Source of the DNA: Lucinisca nassula | Lineage: Eukaryota; Mollusca; Bivalvia; Lucinida; Lucinidae | Reading direction: 5' to 3' | DNA length: 64,000 nucleotides | Assembly: GCA_963580285.1 (NCBI GenBank) | Contig: CAUZLF010000255.1 | Span: forward strand, 59,576 to 123,575 | In this document: positions 43,891 through 55,215 of the stretch, one piece after another | Layout of the letters: each line of letters begins with the position of its first letter | How positions within the stretch are numbered: the stretch's first letter is position 1 | The notes under the pieces: generated by a model | Databases searched by the model: none | Seen by the model: the letters and a program-made list of their open reading frames with translations, nothing else | Told to the model about the DNA's origin: nothing | Program-made: the position numbers and the translations under genes

Positions 43891-46445
43891 AGCTCACCAG
43901 AGCCGAAGGCTCCGGGGGAGCTTATAGTATAGGCAGTGATCCGTCGTCCGCGTCCGGGTCTGCGTCTGCGTCAACATTTTCAACCGACTTATCCTCTGAA
44001 ACTACTTGGCCAATTGAAACCAAATTACATGTGGAGGCTCTGTGGGTAGGGGGAACAAAAGTTTGTTCGTGAAGACTGGGTCACATGACCAAGATGGCCG
44101 CCATGCACATATATGGTAAAAACCTTTAAAAATCTTCTTCTCAAGAACCGAATGGCCGATGATCTTGAAACTTGGTATGCAGCATCGGGGACTCGGGCCC
44201 TACCAAGTTTGTTCAAGTTATGACCTTTGGTTGACCTTGACCTGTTTTATGTCAAGGTCAAATTTGGTCACTTAGACATTTGATGGAAAAAAAGGCAAAA
44301 CAGTGGATTTTTCTGATTGCATGGTAGCTAGTGGCATCAGAAATGGTATTTGAAATCAGCTGAATGGAAGTTTATAAGTTCCAAAGGTCAAGGTCATTTC
44401 CCGACCTTTCTCCAGGATGGCTCAGATTCAGTATTTTCATCTTCTTCTTCACTTAAACTACTCGGCCAATTGAAATCAAATTACATAAGGAGCCTCTATG
44501 GAATGGGGGTATGAAAGTTTGTTCTTGAGGATGGGGTCACATGACCAATATGGCCGCCATGCCCATATATGGTAAAAACCTTTAAAAATCATCTTCTCAA
44601 GAACCGAATGGCCGATGATCTTGAAACTTGGTATGCAGCATCGGGGACTCGGGCCCTACCAAGTTTGTTCAAATTATGACCTTTGGTTGACATTGACCTG
44701 TTTTACGTCAAGGTCAAATTTGGTCACTTAGACATTTATATGGAAAAAGGCAAAACAGTGGATTTTTCTGATTGCATGGTAACTAGTGGCATCAGAAATG
44801 GTATTTGCAATCAGCTGAATGGGAGTTTATAAGTTCCAAAGGTCAAGGTCATTTCCCGACCTTTGTCCAGGACGGCTCAGATTTAGTATTTTCATCTTCT
44901 TCTTCACTTAAACTACTCGGCCAATTTAAACCAAATTAGATGTGGAGCCTCTATGGAATGGGGGAACGAAAGTTTGTTTGTGAGGACTGGGTCACGTGAC
45001 CAATATGGCCACCATGCCCATATATGGTAAAAACCTTTAAAAATCTTCTTCTCAAGAACCGAATAGACGATGATCCTGAAACTTGGTATGCAGCATCGGG
45101 GACTTTGGCCCTACCAAGTTTGTTCAAATTATGACCTTTGGTTGACCTTGACCTGTTTTACGTCAAGGTCAAATTTGGTCACTTAGACATTTGTATGGAA
45201 AAAAGGCAAAACAGTGGATTTTTCTGATCGCATGGTAGCTAGTGGCATCAGAAATGGTATTTGGAATCAGCTGAATGGAAGTTATAAGTTCCAAAGGTAA
45301 AGGTCATTTCCCGACCTTTGTCCAGGACGGCTCAGATTCAGTATTTTCATCTTCTTCTTCACTTATACTACTTGGCCAATTGAAACCAAATTACATGTGG
45401 AGCCTCTATGGAATGGGAGAACGAAAGTTTGTTTGTGAGGATTGGGTCACATGACCAATATGGCCGCCAAGCCCAGATATGGTTAAATACCTTTGAAAAT
45501 CTTCTTCTCAAAAACCGAATGGTTGATGATCTTGAAACTTGGTATGCAACATCGGGGACTTTGGCCCTACCAAATTCATTCATATGATGACTATTGTTTG
45601 ACCTTCACCTATTTTATGTCAAGGTCAAATTTGGTCACTTAGACATTTGTATGGAAAAAAGGCAAAATAGTGGATATTTCTGATTGCCTGGTAAGCTGTG
45701 ACATCAAAAATGATATTTGCAGTTAGCTGAATGGAAGTTTATCAATTCCAAAGGTCAAGGTCATTTACTGACCTTTATCCTGGATGCTTCAGATTCAATT
45801 TTTTTTATCTTCCTCTCCACTTAAACTGGTGGGATGATTGAAACCAAATTACATTTGGAGCCTCTATGGGTAGGGGGAATTAAATTTGTTTGTAGGGACT
45901 GGGTCACCTGACCAATGTGGCCACCATGCTCATATATGGCAAAAAAATTTAAGAATTTTCTTCTCAGGAACCAAATAGCCAATGACCTTGAAATTTGGTA
46001 TGTAGCATTGGGGACTCAGGCCCTACCAAATTTATTCAACTGATGACCTTCAGCTGACCTTGACTTGTTTTACGTCAAGGTCAAATTTGGTCACTTAGAC
46101 ATTTGTATCGAAAAAGAGCAAGACAGTGGATTTTACTGATTGCATGGCAGCCAGATCCATCATAAATATTATTTACAATCAGATGAATGGAAATTAATCA
46201 GTTCCAAAGGTCAAGGTCATTACTGACCTTTGTCTTGGATAGCTCAGATTCAGTATTTTTATCTTCTTCTCCAGTAAAAGAGCTGTGATGATTGAAACCA
46301 AATTACATTAAAAGCCTCTATGGGGATGAGGCAATTGAACATTATTCGTGGTATTGCTGTCACATGACCAAGATGGACACCTTGCCTGTATATGGTGTAA
46401 ACTACATGACCTCTGGTGAGCGTAGTGGCCCTTGGGTCTCTTGTT
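43891..46445 (+). mobile_element. Helentron-like element E, nested in C
   Basis: The 5' end AGCTCACCAGAGCCGAAGGC and CTCCGGGGGAG hairpin is followed by GTCCGCGTCC. The body is about five ~430-bp units with aaacctttaaaaatcttcttctcaagaacc, gatcttgaaacttggtatgcagcatcgggg and caaggtcaaatttggtcac. The 3' end is CTCTGGTGAGCGTAGTGGCC, CTTGGGTCTCTTGTT. The host unit of C resumes immediately (agaaaatgtcaacgctctaag). Confidence 0.78.
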
Positions 46446-47819
46446 AGAAAATGTCAACGCTCTAAGTCCTACATTTCTTGACCGATTTTCAATATAACGT
46501 CACACAAATGTTCCTAATCGCAGTATCTCAAGCGTGTTCGACTTTCAAGTTCATGTCCTCAAGCTCATGGTCACTGTGGCTATTTCTAGAAAAAACTTTG
46601 TCATCACTCTAGCGCCTACATTCCTTGACTGATTTCAATATAACTTCACACAAATGTTCCTTAAGACAATATCTAGAGCGAATTCGATTTCAAGGTCTTG
46701 ACCTCAAGGTCAAGGTCACTGCCTATTTTCAGAAAAACTTTGTCATCACTCTAGCGCTTACATTTCTTCACTTATTTCAATTTAACTTCACACAAATATT
46801 CCTTATGAGCAAGTTGGACTTTCAAGGTCATGGTCTCGAGGTCACTGTGGCTATTTTTTTAGAAAAAAAACTTAGTCATCGCTCTAGCGTCTACATTTCT
46901 TCACCGATTTCACAATAACTTAACACAAATGTTCCTTATGACAATATCTCCAGCGAGTTTTGACTTTCAGGGTCCTCGGCTCAAGGTCATGGTCACTGTG
47001 GCTATTTCTAGAAAACCTTTTACACCGCTGTGGTGCCTACATTTATTGATAGATTTAATAAAACTTCACACAAATGTTGGGTATCATAATATCTCAAGCA
47101 AGTTCGACTTTCAGGATCCTGAGGTCAAGGTCAGGGTCACTGTGGCTAGTTTTAGAAAAACTTCTTCATCGCTGTAGTTGACATTGACATCATCATAAGT
47201 CCCTGAGTTTTGCTTGTATCTTCCTGAAACTTACATATAAGTAAGTTATGGATAAAAGCTTGAATGTGTTTGCAAGCTAACATTGTTGGCACATTACTCA
47301 TTTCTTTCTGAAAATGCCATCGCCATAAGTCCTTTAGTTTTCATTGAATCTCACTGAAACTAGCATGTAAGTAGGTTGGGAATGAAAGTTAGAGGAGTTT
47401 GAAAACTGGTGATGTCTGCCTATCTCTCATAGAGTTACAGTCCCTTGAATGCTGAAAATACCTGTTTTTGACCTTGTCATCAGCATAAATCCTCAGGTAA
47501 AAATTGGAACTTCCTGAAACGTTGATTCTGTTTGCTCAGGTGAGCGATATAGGACCATTATGGTCCTCTTTTTTTTTTCACTGGCCCCCAAACTGTGTGA
47601 ATGTTTGCTTGTCAGCACCCTATGTCATGAACGAATTGGTGAAATGTGGTTAACTCGGTAGACTGTATCATTGTGGTTAACTCGGTAGACTTGTTCACGT
47701 GATGAGTTTGTTTAGAGATAAGCAGAAAACGTTTCCATGTGCATTTGAACCAGTGTCCCAGCGCTGTACAGCAATCTTCAAGTTCATCGGCCATATTATT
47801 GAAATTGTCTCCGCATGAA

Positions 47820-48031
47820 ATGAGCCAGCGCACGACAAAACCTACAATAAGACATATGCGACCACCGAGTACTCAGATCAGCCTGCGCATCCATATAGTC
47901 TAACCAGAGACTTCTCTTGCTGCATGAAGGAGCATTGAGCCCAGACTGATCAGACTGCGCGGATGCGCAGGCTGATCTGAGTCTTCGTTTGGCATACATG
48001 TCTTATTATAGGTTTTGTCATGCGCTGGCTC
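47820..48031. repeat. MITE with ~40-bp TIRs (TGAGCCAGCGC)
   Basis: TGAGCCAGCGCACGACAAAA at the left and TTTTGTCATGCGCTGGCTCA at the right, with complementarity continuing through the CCTACAATAAGACAT arms. The centre has CTGATCAG-type hairpins. Relatives are at 29050 and 37548. No clear target duplication. Confidence 0.75.
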
Positions 48032-48269
48032 AAATGTCTGAAATAATAAGAGAAACTTTCTCTAATCAATTTTTAGTCTTCGGGAGTGGTAAAGGATGTT
48101 TTCGTCAGTAGTCGTCCTTCAATAATATAAACTATCATTATCTTTGTTGACAAATTTAGTGTCATAGATAATCTTATCACATTTTCATGTTCAAAAATGT
48201 ACATACTCAATATTTTATGCTCATGTATTAGGAAAACACTGTTACATGCTTTATGTATTTATACTACCT

Positions 48270-48790
48270 TAAGGCAAGAGTGCCCCGCCCATCGGGGATT
48301 GAAAAATATATTGAGCTGCATGTATCGGACCGTCCGTGCATTTTGTTATTGTTTGTTTTGGAGTTTTACGGCCCAGTCAACACTATTTAGGTCATTTTTG
48401 AGCCGATCAGTTTACCTATCAACACTTTCCTGGGCAGGCTTATACGTAAGTGGTTAACCAGTACAGTGCACATTCTTTCGCCAGAAACTGACAACTGCCC
48501 TTCTTGAATCAGCGGAAGGGAGAGAATGACCGTAGAAAAGATTTCATGATCAATCTCCACGAAAGAATGTTGCCGACCCCGGCGGGAGTCGAACCCGCGT
48601 CCTCCTGATCACCAGTCAGACGCGCATCCGACTGAGCCACTGAGGCCGGCACCGTCCATGCATATAAACCCTATTGGTTACATTGGGTTGCAGGGCTTGA
48701 GATGTCTTTTTATCTCAATGTCGGGTAAAAGTCCCGCAAAATGTAAAGCAACGTCATCAAAATTATCTATTTAGTGTTAAGAGGGACTTC
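48270..48790 (-). repeat. ~300-bp SINE-like repeat interrupted by a tRNA-SINE
   Basis: ccccgcccatcggggattgaaaa at the left and aaaattatctatttagtgttaagagggacttcaaacctc at the right belong to the family of 12625-12935. The interruption is the SINE at 48342-48650. Confidence 0.75.
48342..48650 (-). repeat. tRNA-Thr-like SINE with a 13-bp target duplication
   Basis: The minus-strand head has GTGGCTCAGTCGGATGCG (A box), an anticodon arm with loop CTGGTGA (anticodon GGT), and GCGGGTTCGACTCCCGCC (B box and T arm). The tail is GGCCGTAAAACTCCAAAACA. The flanks ACCGTCCGTGCAT (48329-48341) and ACCGTCCATGCAT (48651-48663) are the target duplication with one mismatch. Confidence 0.85.
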
Positions 48791-48934
48791 AAACCTCTAA
48801 TAAAAACACAAGAGAATCCGTGAAACCGAAGGATGCTCCCTGAAGATGCACAGTAGTAGGAGGATTATGTTTGTTAGAGTAAAATACGGTGGCCCTATAC
48901 ACTTTGAAGAGCGGTTACTATAATCTGGCAGAAG

Positions 48935-49095
48935 CCTCCGTGGTGCAGTGGTTACGCTGCTGGCCTTGTAAACCAGGGATCGCAGGATCGATCCCGGGCT
49001 TCTCCAGACTTTCGGATGAGTCTTTAAACCGAGGTCCCGTCTCCGTATGACCTTAGCTGTTGGTGGGACGTAAAACTAAAACTCACTCACTACTA
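48935..49095 (+). repeat. tRNA-derived SINE (same family as 12295-12455)
   Basis: CCTCCGTGGTGCAGTGGTTA (A box), GGATCGATCCCGGGCTTCTC (B box), then the shared body and a GTAAAACTAAAACTCACTCAC tail. Confidence 0.8.
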
Positions 49096-49177
49096 TAATC
49101 GGGAGATCCACTGCACACAGTGTTTCATTATCAGCATATCATGATTTTGATATATGGCTGATATACCGTTAAAAGGG

Positions 49178-49456
49178 GTGTAACACTTAAACCATGAGAC
49201 TAAGAAATCCAATTTTGTGTTCACTATTAAGTGATATTTAACAAAGAATCCAAAAAATAAAGAGAAACATTAAGATCTTTGCCTGCAAGGTTTGTAACTA
49301 TTAAACCATAAGACTAAGAAATTCAGTTTTGTGTTCCCTTGTTAGTGATTTTCAACAAAGAATGCAAAAATAATAAATGTAAGGCCGTTTTACTGCAAGG
49401 CCTATAACTCTCAAACCATAAGACTAAGAAACTTAGTTTTGTGGTCCCTAGTATGT
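49178..49456 (+). repeat. ~110-bp tandem repeat, three units; last unit split by the foldback element
   Basis: Units start aaaccat(a/g)agactaagaaa and include gttagtgattttcaacaaagaatgc. The third unit stops after gtatgtgatttt at 49462 and continues at 54274 with gattttcaactaagaatg, so the foldback element sits inside it. Confidence 0.85.
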
Positions 49457-49512
49457 GATTTTTACGAAAGAGCATTAGGGCCAGGTATACTTTTTTTCTT
49501 TTGATAGGTATC

Positions 49513-49839
49513 TCGAAATTTCGACTTAGTATCTCGAAATTTCGACTTAGTAACTCGAAATTTCGACTTATTAACTCGAAATTTCGACTTAGTATCTCGA
49601 AATTTCGACATAATAACTCGAAATTTCGACATAGTATCTCGAAATTTCGACTTATTAACTCGAAATTTCGACTTAGTAACTCGAAATTTCGACTTAGTAT
49701 CTCGAAATTTCGACTTATTAACGCGAAATTTCGACTTAGTATCTCGAAATTTCGACTTAGTAACTCGAAATTTCGACATCCTATCTCGAAATTTCGACTT
49801 AATAACTCGAAATTTCGACTTAGTATCTCGAAATTTCGA
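49513..49839 (+). repeat. Left array: 16 x 21-bp palindromic unit
   Basis: Exact 21-base phase from the first to the last TCGAAATTTCGA, with no indels; only the spacer varies (CTTAGTATC, CTTATTAAC, CATAATAAC). Because 21 is a multiple of 3, both strands show long open frames of a 7-residue repeat; these are not genes. Bases 49860-50150 that follow show nothing recognisable. Confidence 0.95.
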
Positions 49840-50189
49840 CTTACGAGATATTAAGTCCTATACACACAGTTAATGTTAAACACCCCCGTTTCATTATACC
49901 CCAGCTTTGAAAACAAGTTTACATCAAGCAGATTATGCAAATTATGCGATAACATTGTGAGACTATGGTCATTATCGGCTTACTTGTATCGTGTAAACGC
50001 CAATGACCTTTCTCGGTGTATTTTTTCACATGTTCTTTCAGTCTTCTTTCTCTCTATATTGGCCAATGGTAATTTTATCAAATATTTCTCAAGAACTATA
50101 AAACTAGAGGCCCAAACTATATGTATCATGTAAGAGTCAGAGGGTTTTCTGTCTCATCAGGACGTCGCGCATTCAATCCCGTTTCACGG

Positions 50190-50795
50190 CCCCCGCCCAT
50201 CGGGGCTTGAATAAATGGATAGGCTGCATAGTGCCTCAACGCAGAGCTAAAATCCGACCGCACACGAGTACTGGTAAACCGCTTAGAGGAGGTAATGCAG
50301 TGCGAGTCGGACCGTCCATGCTGATAAACCCTATTGGTTTCATATTGGTTTCATAAGGCGACAGGGTGGCCCCCGTCCATCGGGGCTTGAAGAAATATAT
50401 GGACTGCATAATGCTTCCACGCAGAGCTGAATCCGACCCGCATACGAGTACTGGTAAACCGATTAGAGGATCTAAGCCTGCCCAGGCAAAGCGGTGCGCA
50501 AGAGTCGGACCGTCCATGCTTATAAACCCTATTGGTTTCATTGGGCAACAGGGCTTGAGGTGTCATTTCATCTCAATGATTGGTAAAAGTCCCACAACAT
50601 TGGAAGCTACGTCTCCTAAATGACCTTTACAGTGTTGACGGGGACGTTAAACCTCAAATCAAACAGTGCGACAGGGCTTGAGAAGTCATTTCATCACAAC
50701 GTTGGGTAAAAGTCCCACAAAAGTGGAAACAACGTCTTCAAAATGACCTATACAGTGTTGACGGGGACGCTAAACTTCAAATCAAACAAACAAAT
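50190..50795 (-). repeat. Three copies or fragments of the ~300-bp SINE-like repeat
   Basis: Copies near 50190-50345 (3' truncated), 50368-50665 (almost full, ending ttaaacctcaaatcaaac) and 50666-50790 (5' truncated) lie head to tail in minus orientation inside the foldback element. Confidence 0.85.
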
Positions 50796-50849
50796 TCAAC
50801 CCCGTCATATTTGACAGGTTTTTTTTTCGGTATCAAACTTTCTCAGCGT

Positions 50850-52690
50850 GTGCTGTAAAAACCAGCGCTTCAGCTGAAGTGCACGACCCGCCGGATGCTT
50901 TTAGCTTTATGAGTGTTACCATATATGGGTATGGCGGCCATTTTGGTCATATGACCTGGACCTAAAACGGTTCCCCCAATAAATGCGCCTTATCGTAAGG
51001 AGCAAAAATATATATTATACTTTAGTACTGTATTCTGAATCGTTTGCAGAATAAAATGCATTCTCACTTTTCCAATACAAAATCATATGTGTCAAAGTAT
51101 GACCTAGGCACAAAGAAGGTCAAGGTCAACCCAGGGTCACCATTTTAGCAATTTATGATGGGCCTACGTCCCAGATGCTATTTATCAAGTTTCGTGGAAA
51201 TCTGCCCAGTGGTTCTGGAGGAGACTATTTTTGAAGGGTTTTTACCATATATGGCTTGACGGCCATTTTGGTCATGTGACCTGGACCCCATGAGCAAATT
51301 TTTGTTTCCCCCATCCCATAGAAGCTCCATATGAAATTTGACTTCAATCGGCCCAACGGTTTCTGAGGAGAAGCAGTTCGAAATTTTCACATTTTTCGCC
51401 TCGGCGAGGCTATACTAAATGGAATGTAATATTTCGCAAGTTCATTGGTTAGATCTCATTGAATCTATCAGTATGCCAAAAATTGTTTAAATATTCCAAC
51501 AAAAGCATATGTGTCAAAGTTTGACCTAGGCACAAAGAAGGTCAAGGTCAACCCAGGGTCACCATTTTAACAATTTATGATGAGCCTACGTCCCAGATGG
51601 TATTTATCAAGTTTCGTGGAAATCTGCTCAATGGTTCTGGAGAAGACTATTTTTGAAGGGTTTTGGCGGCCATTTTGGTCATGTGACCTGAACCCCATGA
51701 GCAATTTTTTGTTTCCCCCATCCCATAGAAGCTCCATATGAAATTTGACTTCAATCGGCCCAACGGTTTCTGAGGAGAAGCAGTTCGAAAATTTTCACAT
51801 TTTTCGCCTCAGCGAGGCTATACTAAATGGAATGTAATATTTCGCAAGTTCATTGGTTAGATCTCATTGATATCTATCAGTATGCCAAAAATTATTTAAA
51901 TATTCCAAGCGGTAAAGTCACTATCACCAATTTTCACAAACGGGTTACGGATGGACAGACAGACAGACCATATATGGCTTGGCGGCCATTTTTGGTCATG
52001 TGACCTGGACCCCATGAGCAAATTTTGGTTTCCCCAATCCCACAGAGGCTCCATATGAAATTTGACTTCAATCGGCCCAACGGTTTCCGTGGAGAAGCAG
52101 TTCGAAAATTTTCACATTTTTCGCCTCGGCGAGGCTATACTAAATGGAATGTAATATTTCGCAAGTTCATTGGTTAGATCTCATTGATATCTATCAGTAT
52201 GCCAAAAATTGTTTAAATATTCCAAGTGGTTAAGTCACTATCACCAATTTTCACAAACGGGTTACGGACGGACAGACAGACAGACCATATATGGCTTGGC
52301 GGCCATTTTGGTCATGTGACTTGGACCCCATGAGCAAATTTTGGTTTCCCCCATCCCACAGAGGCTCCATATGAAATTTGACCTCAATCGGCCCAACGGT
52401 TTCCGAGGAGAAGCAGTTCGAAAATTTCACATTTTTAGCCTCGGCGAGGCTATACTAAATGGAATGTAATATTTCGCAAGATCACTGGTTAGATCTCATT
52501 GATATCTATCAGTATGGCAAAAATTATTTAATATTCCTAGCGGTTAAGTCACTATCACCAATTTTCACAAACGGGTTACGGACGGACAGACAGACTGACA
52601 GAATGACACGGTGATTTTAGGGCACTCTTAGAAATCAACCGACTTCAGTCGGTCGCTTTTTCTGCGGGTCGTGCAATCCTGTATAGATCA
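50850..52690 (+). repeat. Helentron-like element (GCACGACCCGC family) with ~350-bp array
   Basis: The left end contains CGCTTCAGCTGAAGTGCACG and ACCCGC, and the right end contains GCGGGTCGTGC, a subterminal inverted repeat. A CCGACTTCAGTCGG hairpin lies near the right end. In between are units with ttggtcatgtgacctggaccccatgagc and aatttgacttcaatcggcccaacgg, with GACGGACAGACAGACAGACC microsatellites. Confidence 0.7.
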
Positions 52691-53293
52691 AAGCACTGAC
52701 AGCACTGGTGGGTCGATTGTCTTCGAGTGTGGATTTGAACATGTTTCGTTTTTCCTTTTAATTCCTATACTATAAGCAAAATGTGTAGATTCTGATCAGA
52801 CGCCGCACAATTGACTAAAAGTTACTAACTACAGAAGCTTCCCGCCTTCTATTGACCTCGTGACTATCAATGACCATGTTCAAAATCCAGGTCGAGCTAT
52901 TTATAGCAGCGCTATCGTCTTTCCTTGTGACGTCAGTGCCCCGTGTAGACTGGGCCGGGGAACATGGACATTTCAAACAGTGTAGACCCTGATCAGACGC
53001 CGCAGAAGAGAGCTTCATTAAATAACCGGTACGTTCATGGTGTAGATGGTCAGCGATAGTCACGTGAACAATAGCAGGCGAGAAGGGTTGTTACTTTGGG
53101 TCGAATGAAAAAAATCGACCCAAAAGATGGTAAACTATGCAACACGAACACCATGACTAACTTAACAAAGCAACAACCGGACAGAAAATGCGGTATCAGA
53201 ATACGTTGCTTGTTCAAGATGTATCATTTTGACAGAGCAGCAGATTCCTAGACCCTTCGTTTCATCCCATCGGTCAGACGTCGAAATTGATGG

Positions 53294-53506
53294 CTAGTCA
53301 GCTCTAGCCCTGCGTGTGGGTGGTGGTGGTGGGAAGGGGGGGGGGGGGGCGTGGGTGTGTTGAATGTTCTGTATTCGACGCCCAAGAATCTCCCAAATAT
53401 GTTCCAGGGGATTCAAATCCGGGCTTCTAGCTAGCCAAGCCAGTGTCTCAATTCCATAACGGCGGGGTCTAGCACACAGGTCCAGTGGCAAATGATTCGT
53501 TCTCAA
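53294..53506 (-). pseudogene. Tc1/mariner transposase fragment (third catalytic residue region)
   Basis: The minus strand reads W-L-A-R-S-P-D-L-N-P-L-E-H-I-W-E-I-L-G-R-R, the conserved block that holds the last catalytic acidic residue of Tc1-like transposases. It then runs into a G/T-rich (plus strand) microsatellite. The catalytic Asp positions are not found nearby. Confidence 0.85.
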
Positions 53507-53729
53507 AATTAGACATGACTTCTGGCGCTAAACATGCAAAAATATCCAAACTCCATATTTAAACCGTGATAATGAAGTTGTGGAAAGTTAGTTATGACAT
53601 CTGAGGTCTTCTTTCAACTCTGAGTTGACCATAACAAGATTCCTGTTATGGCTAATCCCTATTCAGAGTTGAATGCACAGCGCAGATCACAGAGTCAGTT
53701 TCGAGCTAGTATGTAGAAATAATAATAAG

Positions 53730-54222
53730 TCGAAATTTCGAGTTAGTATGTCGAAATTTCGAGATAGTAAGTCGAAATTTCGAGTTATTAAGTCGAAATT
53801 TCGAGATAATAAGTCGAAAATTCGTGATATTCAGTCGAAATTTCGAGTTATTAAGTCGAAATTTCGAGATAATAAGTCGAAATTTCGAGTTACTAAGTCG
53901 AAATTGCGAGATACTAAGTCGAAATTTCGAGATATTAAGTCGAAATTTCGAGATAGTAACTCGAAATTTCGAGATATTAAGTCGAAATTTCGAGTTATTA
54001 AGTCGAAATTTCGAGATAATAAGTCGAAAATTCGAGATATTAAGTCGAAATTTCGAGTTATTATGTCGAAATTTCGAGATACTAAATCGAAATTTCGAGT
54101 TAATGTCGAAATTTCGAGATACTAAGTCGAAATTTCGAGATAGTAAGTCGAAATTTCGAGATAGTAAGTCGAAATTTCGAGATAATAAGTCGAAAATTCG
54201 AGATACTAAGTCGAAATTTCGA
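53730..54222 (-). repeat. Right array: about 24 x 21-bp palindromic unit
   Basis: Reverse complement of the left array. One 2-base deletion near 54095 breaks the phase. Variants such as TCGAAAATTCGA occur. A degenerate unit precedes it at about 53699-53729. The open frames in both registers are periodicity artefacts. Confidence 0.95.
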
Positions 54223-54329
54223 GATACGAGTCAAAAAAAATAAAAGTTAAAGTGGCCCTAATGCTCTTTCGTAGATTTTCAACTAAGAATGTACAAAGCA
54301 TGAAAAAATAAGGCATGCATCCAGAGTAT

Positions 54330-54960
54330 AATTACGGGACGGACAGATGGATGCTCAGGCGCCTTTGCTTACACTCCGCACCTCCTCTGATGGCCATCTA
54401 TCAAAGTATCAAGTTTCATTCAATCCCCTTCTATACTGTCAGAGATATGCCCCGGACAAGCGTTTTATCTGAGAAATATTAAGAAGGGGAGTAACTGCGT
54501 AAAATCTGGTGACAGGGTTATGGTTCTTGCATTCTGCAATTCCCTTTATGACCCTCAATCATTGTATAAAGTTGCATTTATTTATCTTTTTCTCTTTCAG
54601 GGATATGCTCCGGACAAGCTTACTACTGCAAAAATTAGAAAGGGAAATGACTGCAGTTGCTCGTTATAGTGCTACGGTTCTTTTTACTCTGCACTTTCTC
54701 TGATGGCCATCTATCCATGAATCAAGTTTCATTTAATCCCCTTCTATATATACTTTCAGAGATATGCTCTGGACAAGCCTTTTATTGAAAAACTTAAGAA
54801 GGGAAAAAAACTCCATGAAAAGTGTAGACAGGGTTATGGTTCTTGCATTCTGCAATTGCCTTTATAGCCCTCTGTCATTGTATCAAGTTTCATTTATTTA
54901 TCTTCAGTACTTAGAGATATGCTCCGGTCAAGCTTAATATTGCAAAAAAAAAAAAAAAAA
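54330..54960 (+). repeat. ~240-bp tandem repeat, about 2.5 units
   Basis: Starts after a GGGACGGACAG microsatellite. Units contain tgatggccatctatc, aagtttcattcaatccccttctata and agagatatgccccggacaagc. Ends in a poly-A run near 54945-54966. Confidence 0.75.
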
Positions 54961-55019
54961 AAAAAATAGAATGTGAAATAACTCTGAAATTTATTGTGAT
55001 AAAGCTTTTGTTTTGTTTG

Positions 55020-55215
55020 TTTGATTTGTGGTTTAACGTCTCCGTCAACACTGTATAGGTCATTTTGGAGACGTTTCATCCCATTTTGTGGGACTTTTAC
55101 CCGACATTGAGATGAAATGACATCTCAAACCCTGTCGCCCAATGAAAGCAATAGGGTTTATAAGCATGATCGGTCCGACTCACACCGCTTTGCCTGGGCA
55201 GGCTTAGATCCTTAG
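55020..55215 (+). repeat. ~300-bp SINE-like repeat, 3' truncated
   Basis: ttgtttgatttgtggtttaacgtctccgtcaacactg through gcctgggcaggcttagatcc; stops where the Tc1 fragment begins. Confidence 0.8.

Larger units (their letters stand above)
39344..47572 (+). mobile_element. Helentron-like element C, interrupted by elements D and E
   Basis: The 5' end AGCTCACCTGGGCTGGGAGC is followed by (GTCC)n. The 3' end is CTCAGGTGAGCGATAT, hairpin AGGACCATTATGGTCCT, then CTCTT, about 47533-47572. The body is recovered in three pieces: 39344-40013 (~125-190-bp units with ccttgtcatcaccgtggcc), 42849-43890 (~150-bp units with tttgtcatcgctctagcgcctacatt) and 46446-47572 (the second unit type, then the first again). 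Without the inserts it would be about 2.84 kb. Confidence 0.75.
49463..54273. mobile_element. 4.8-kb foldback-type element with TIRs built of 21-bp palindromic arrays
   Basis: The ends are exact inverted repeats, starting TACGAAAGAGCATTAGGGCC (plus one A) and matching 54253-54273. Each is followed by a ~25-bp T-rich spacer and then an array of 21-bp units. The unit is the palindrome TCGAAATTTCGA plus a 9-base spacer such as CTTAGTATC: 16 units on the left (49513-49839), about 24 on the right (53730-54222), in opposite orientation. The flanks are GATTTT on both sides (49457-49462, 54274-54279), a 6-bp target duplication. The interior holds SINE-like repeats, an array element and a Tc1 relic; no transposase of its own is recognised. 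Foldback elements of other animals have this plan. Confidence 0.85.

Noticed and set aside
48572..48652. Functional tRNA-Thr gene
   Set aside because: It has A and B boxes and a plausible anticodon arm, but continues into a SINE body with tail and target duplication.
49462..49854. Long open frames on both strands encoding a 7-residue repeat (S-K-F-R-D-T-K type)
   Set aside because: They arise because the 21-bp unit is a multiple of three and lacks stops; there is no splice context, composition bias or conservation to suggest a protein.
53730..54222. CRISPR-like array (regular repeats with short spacers)
   Set aside because: Repeat and spacer are 12 and 9 bp, spacers are not unique, the setting is eukaryotic and no cas genes exist; the arrays are TIR components.
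53673..54243. Overlapping frames in the right palindromic array
   Set aside because: Same periodicity artefact as the left array, read in the opposite direction.
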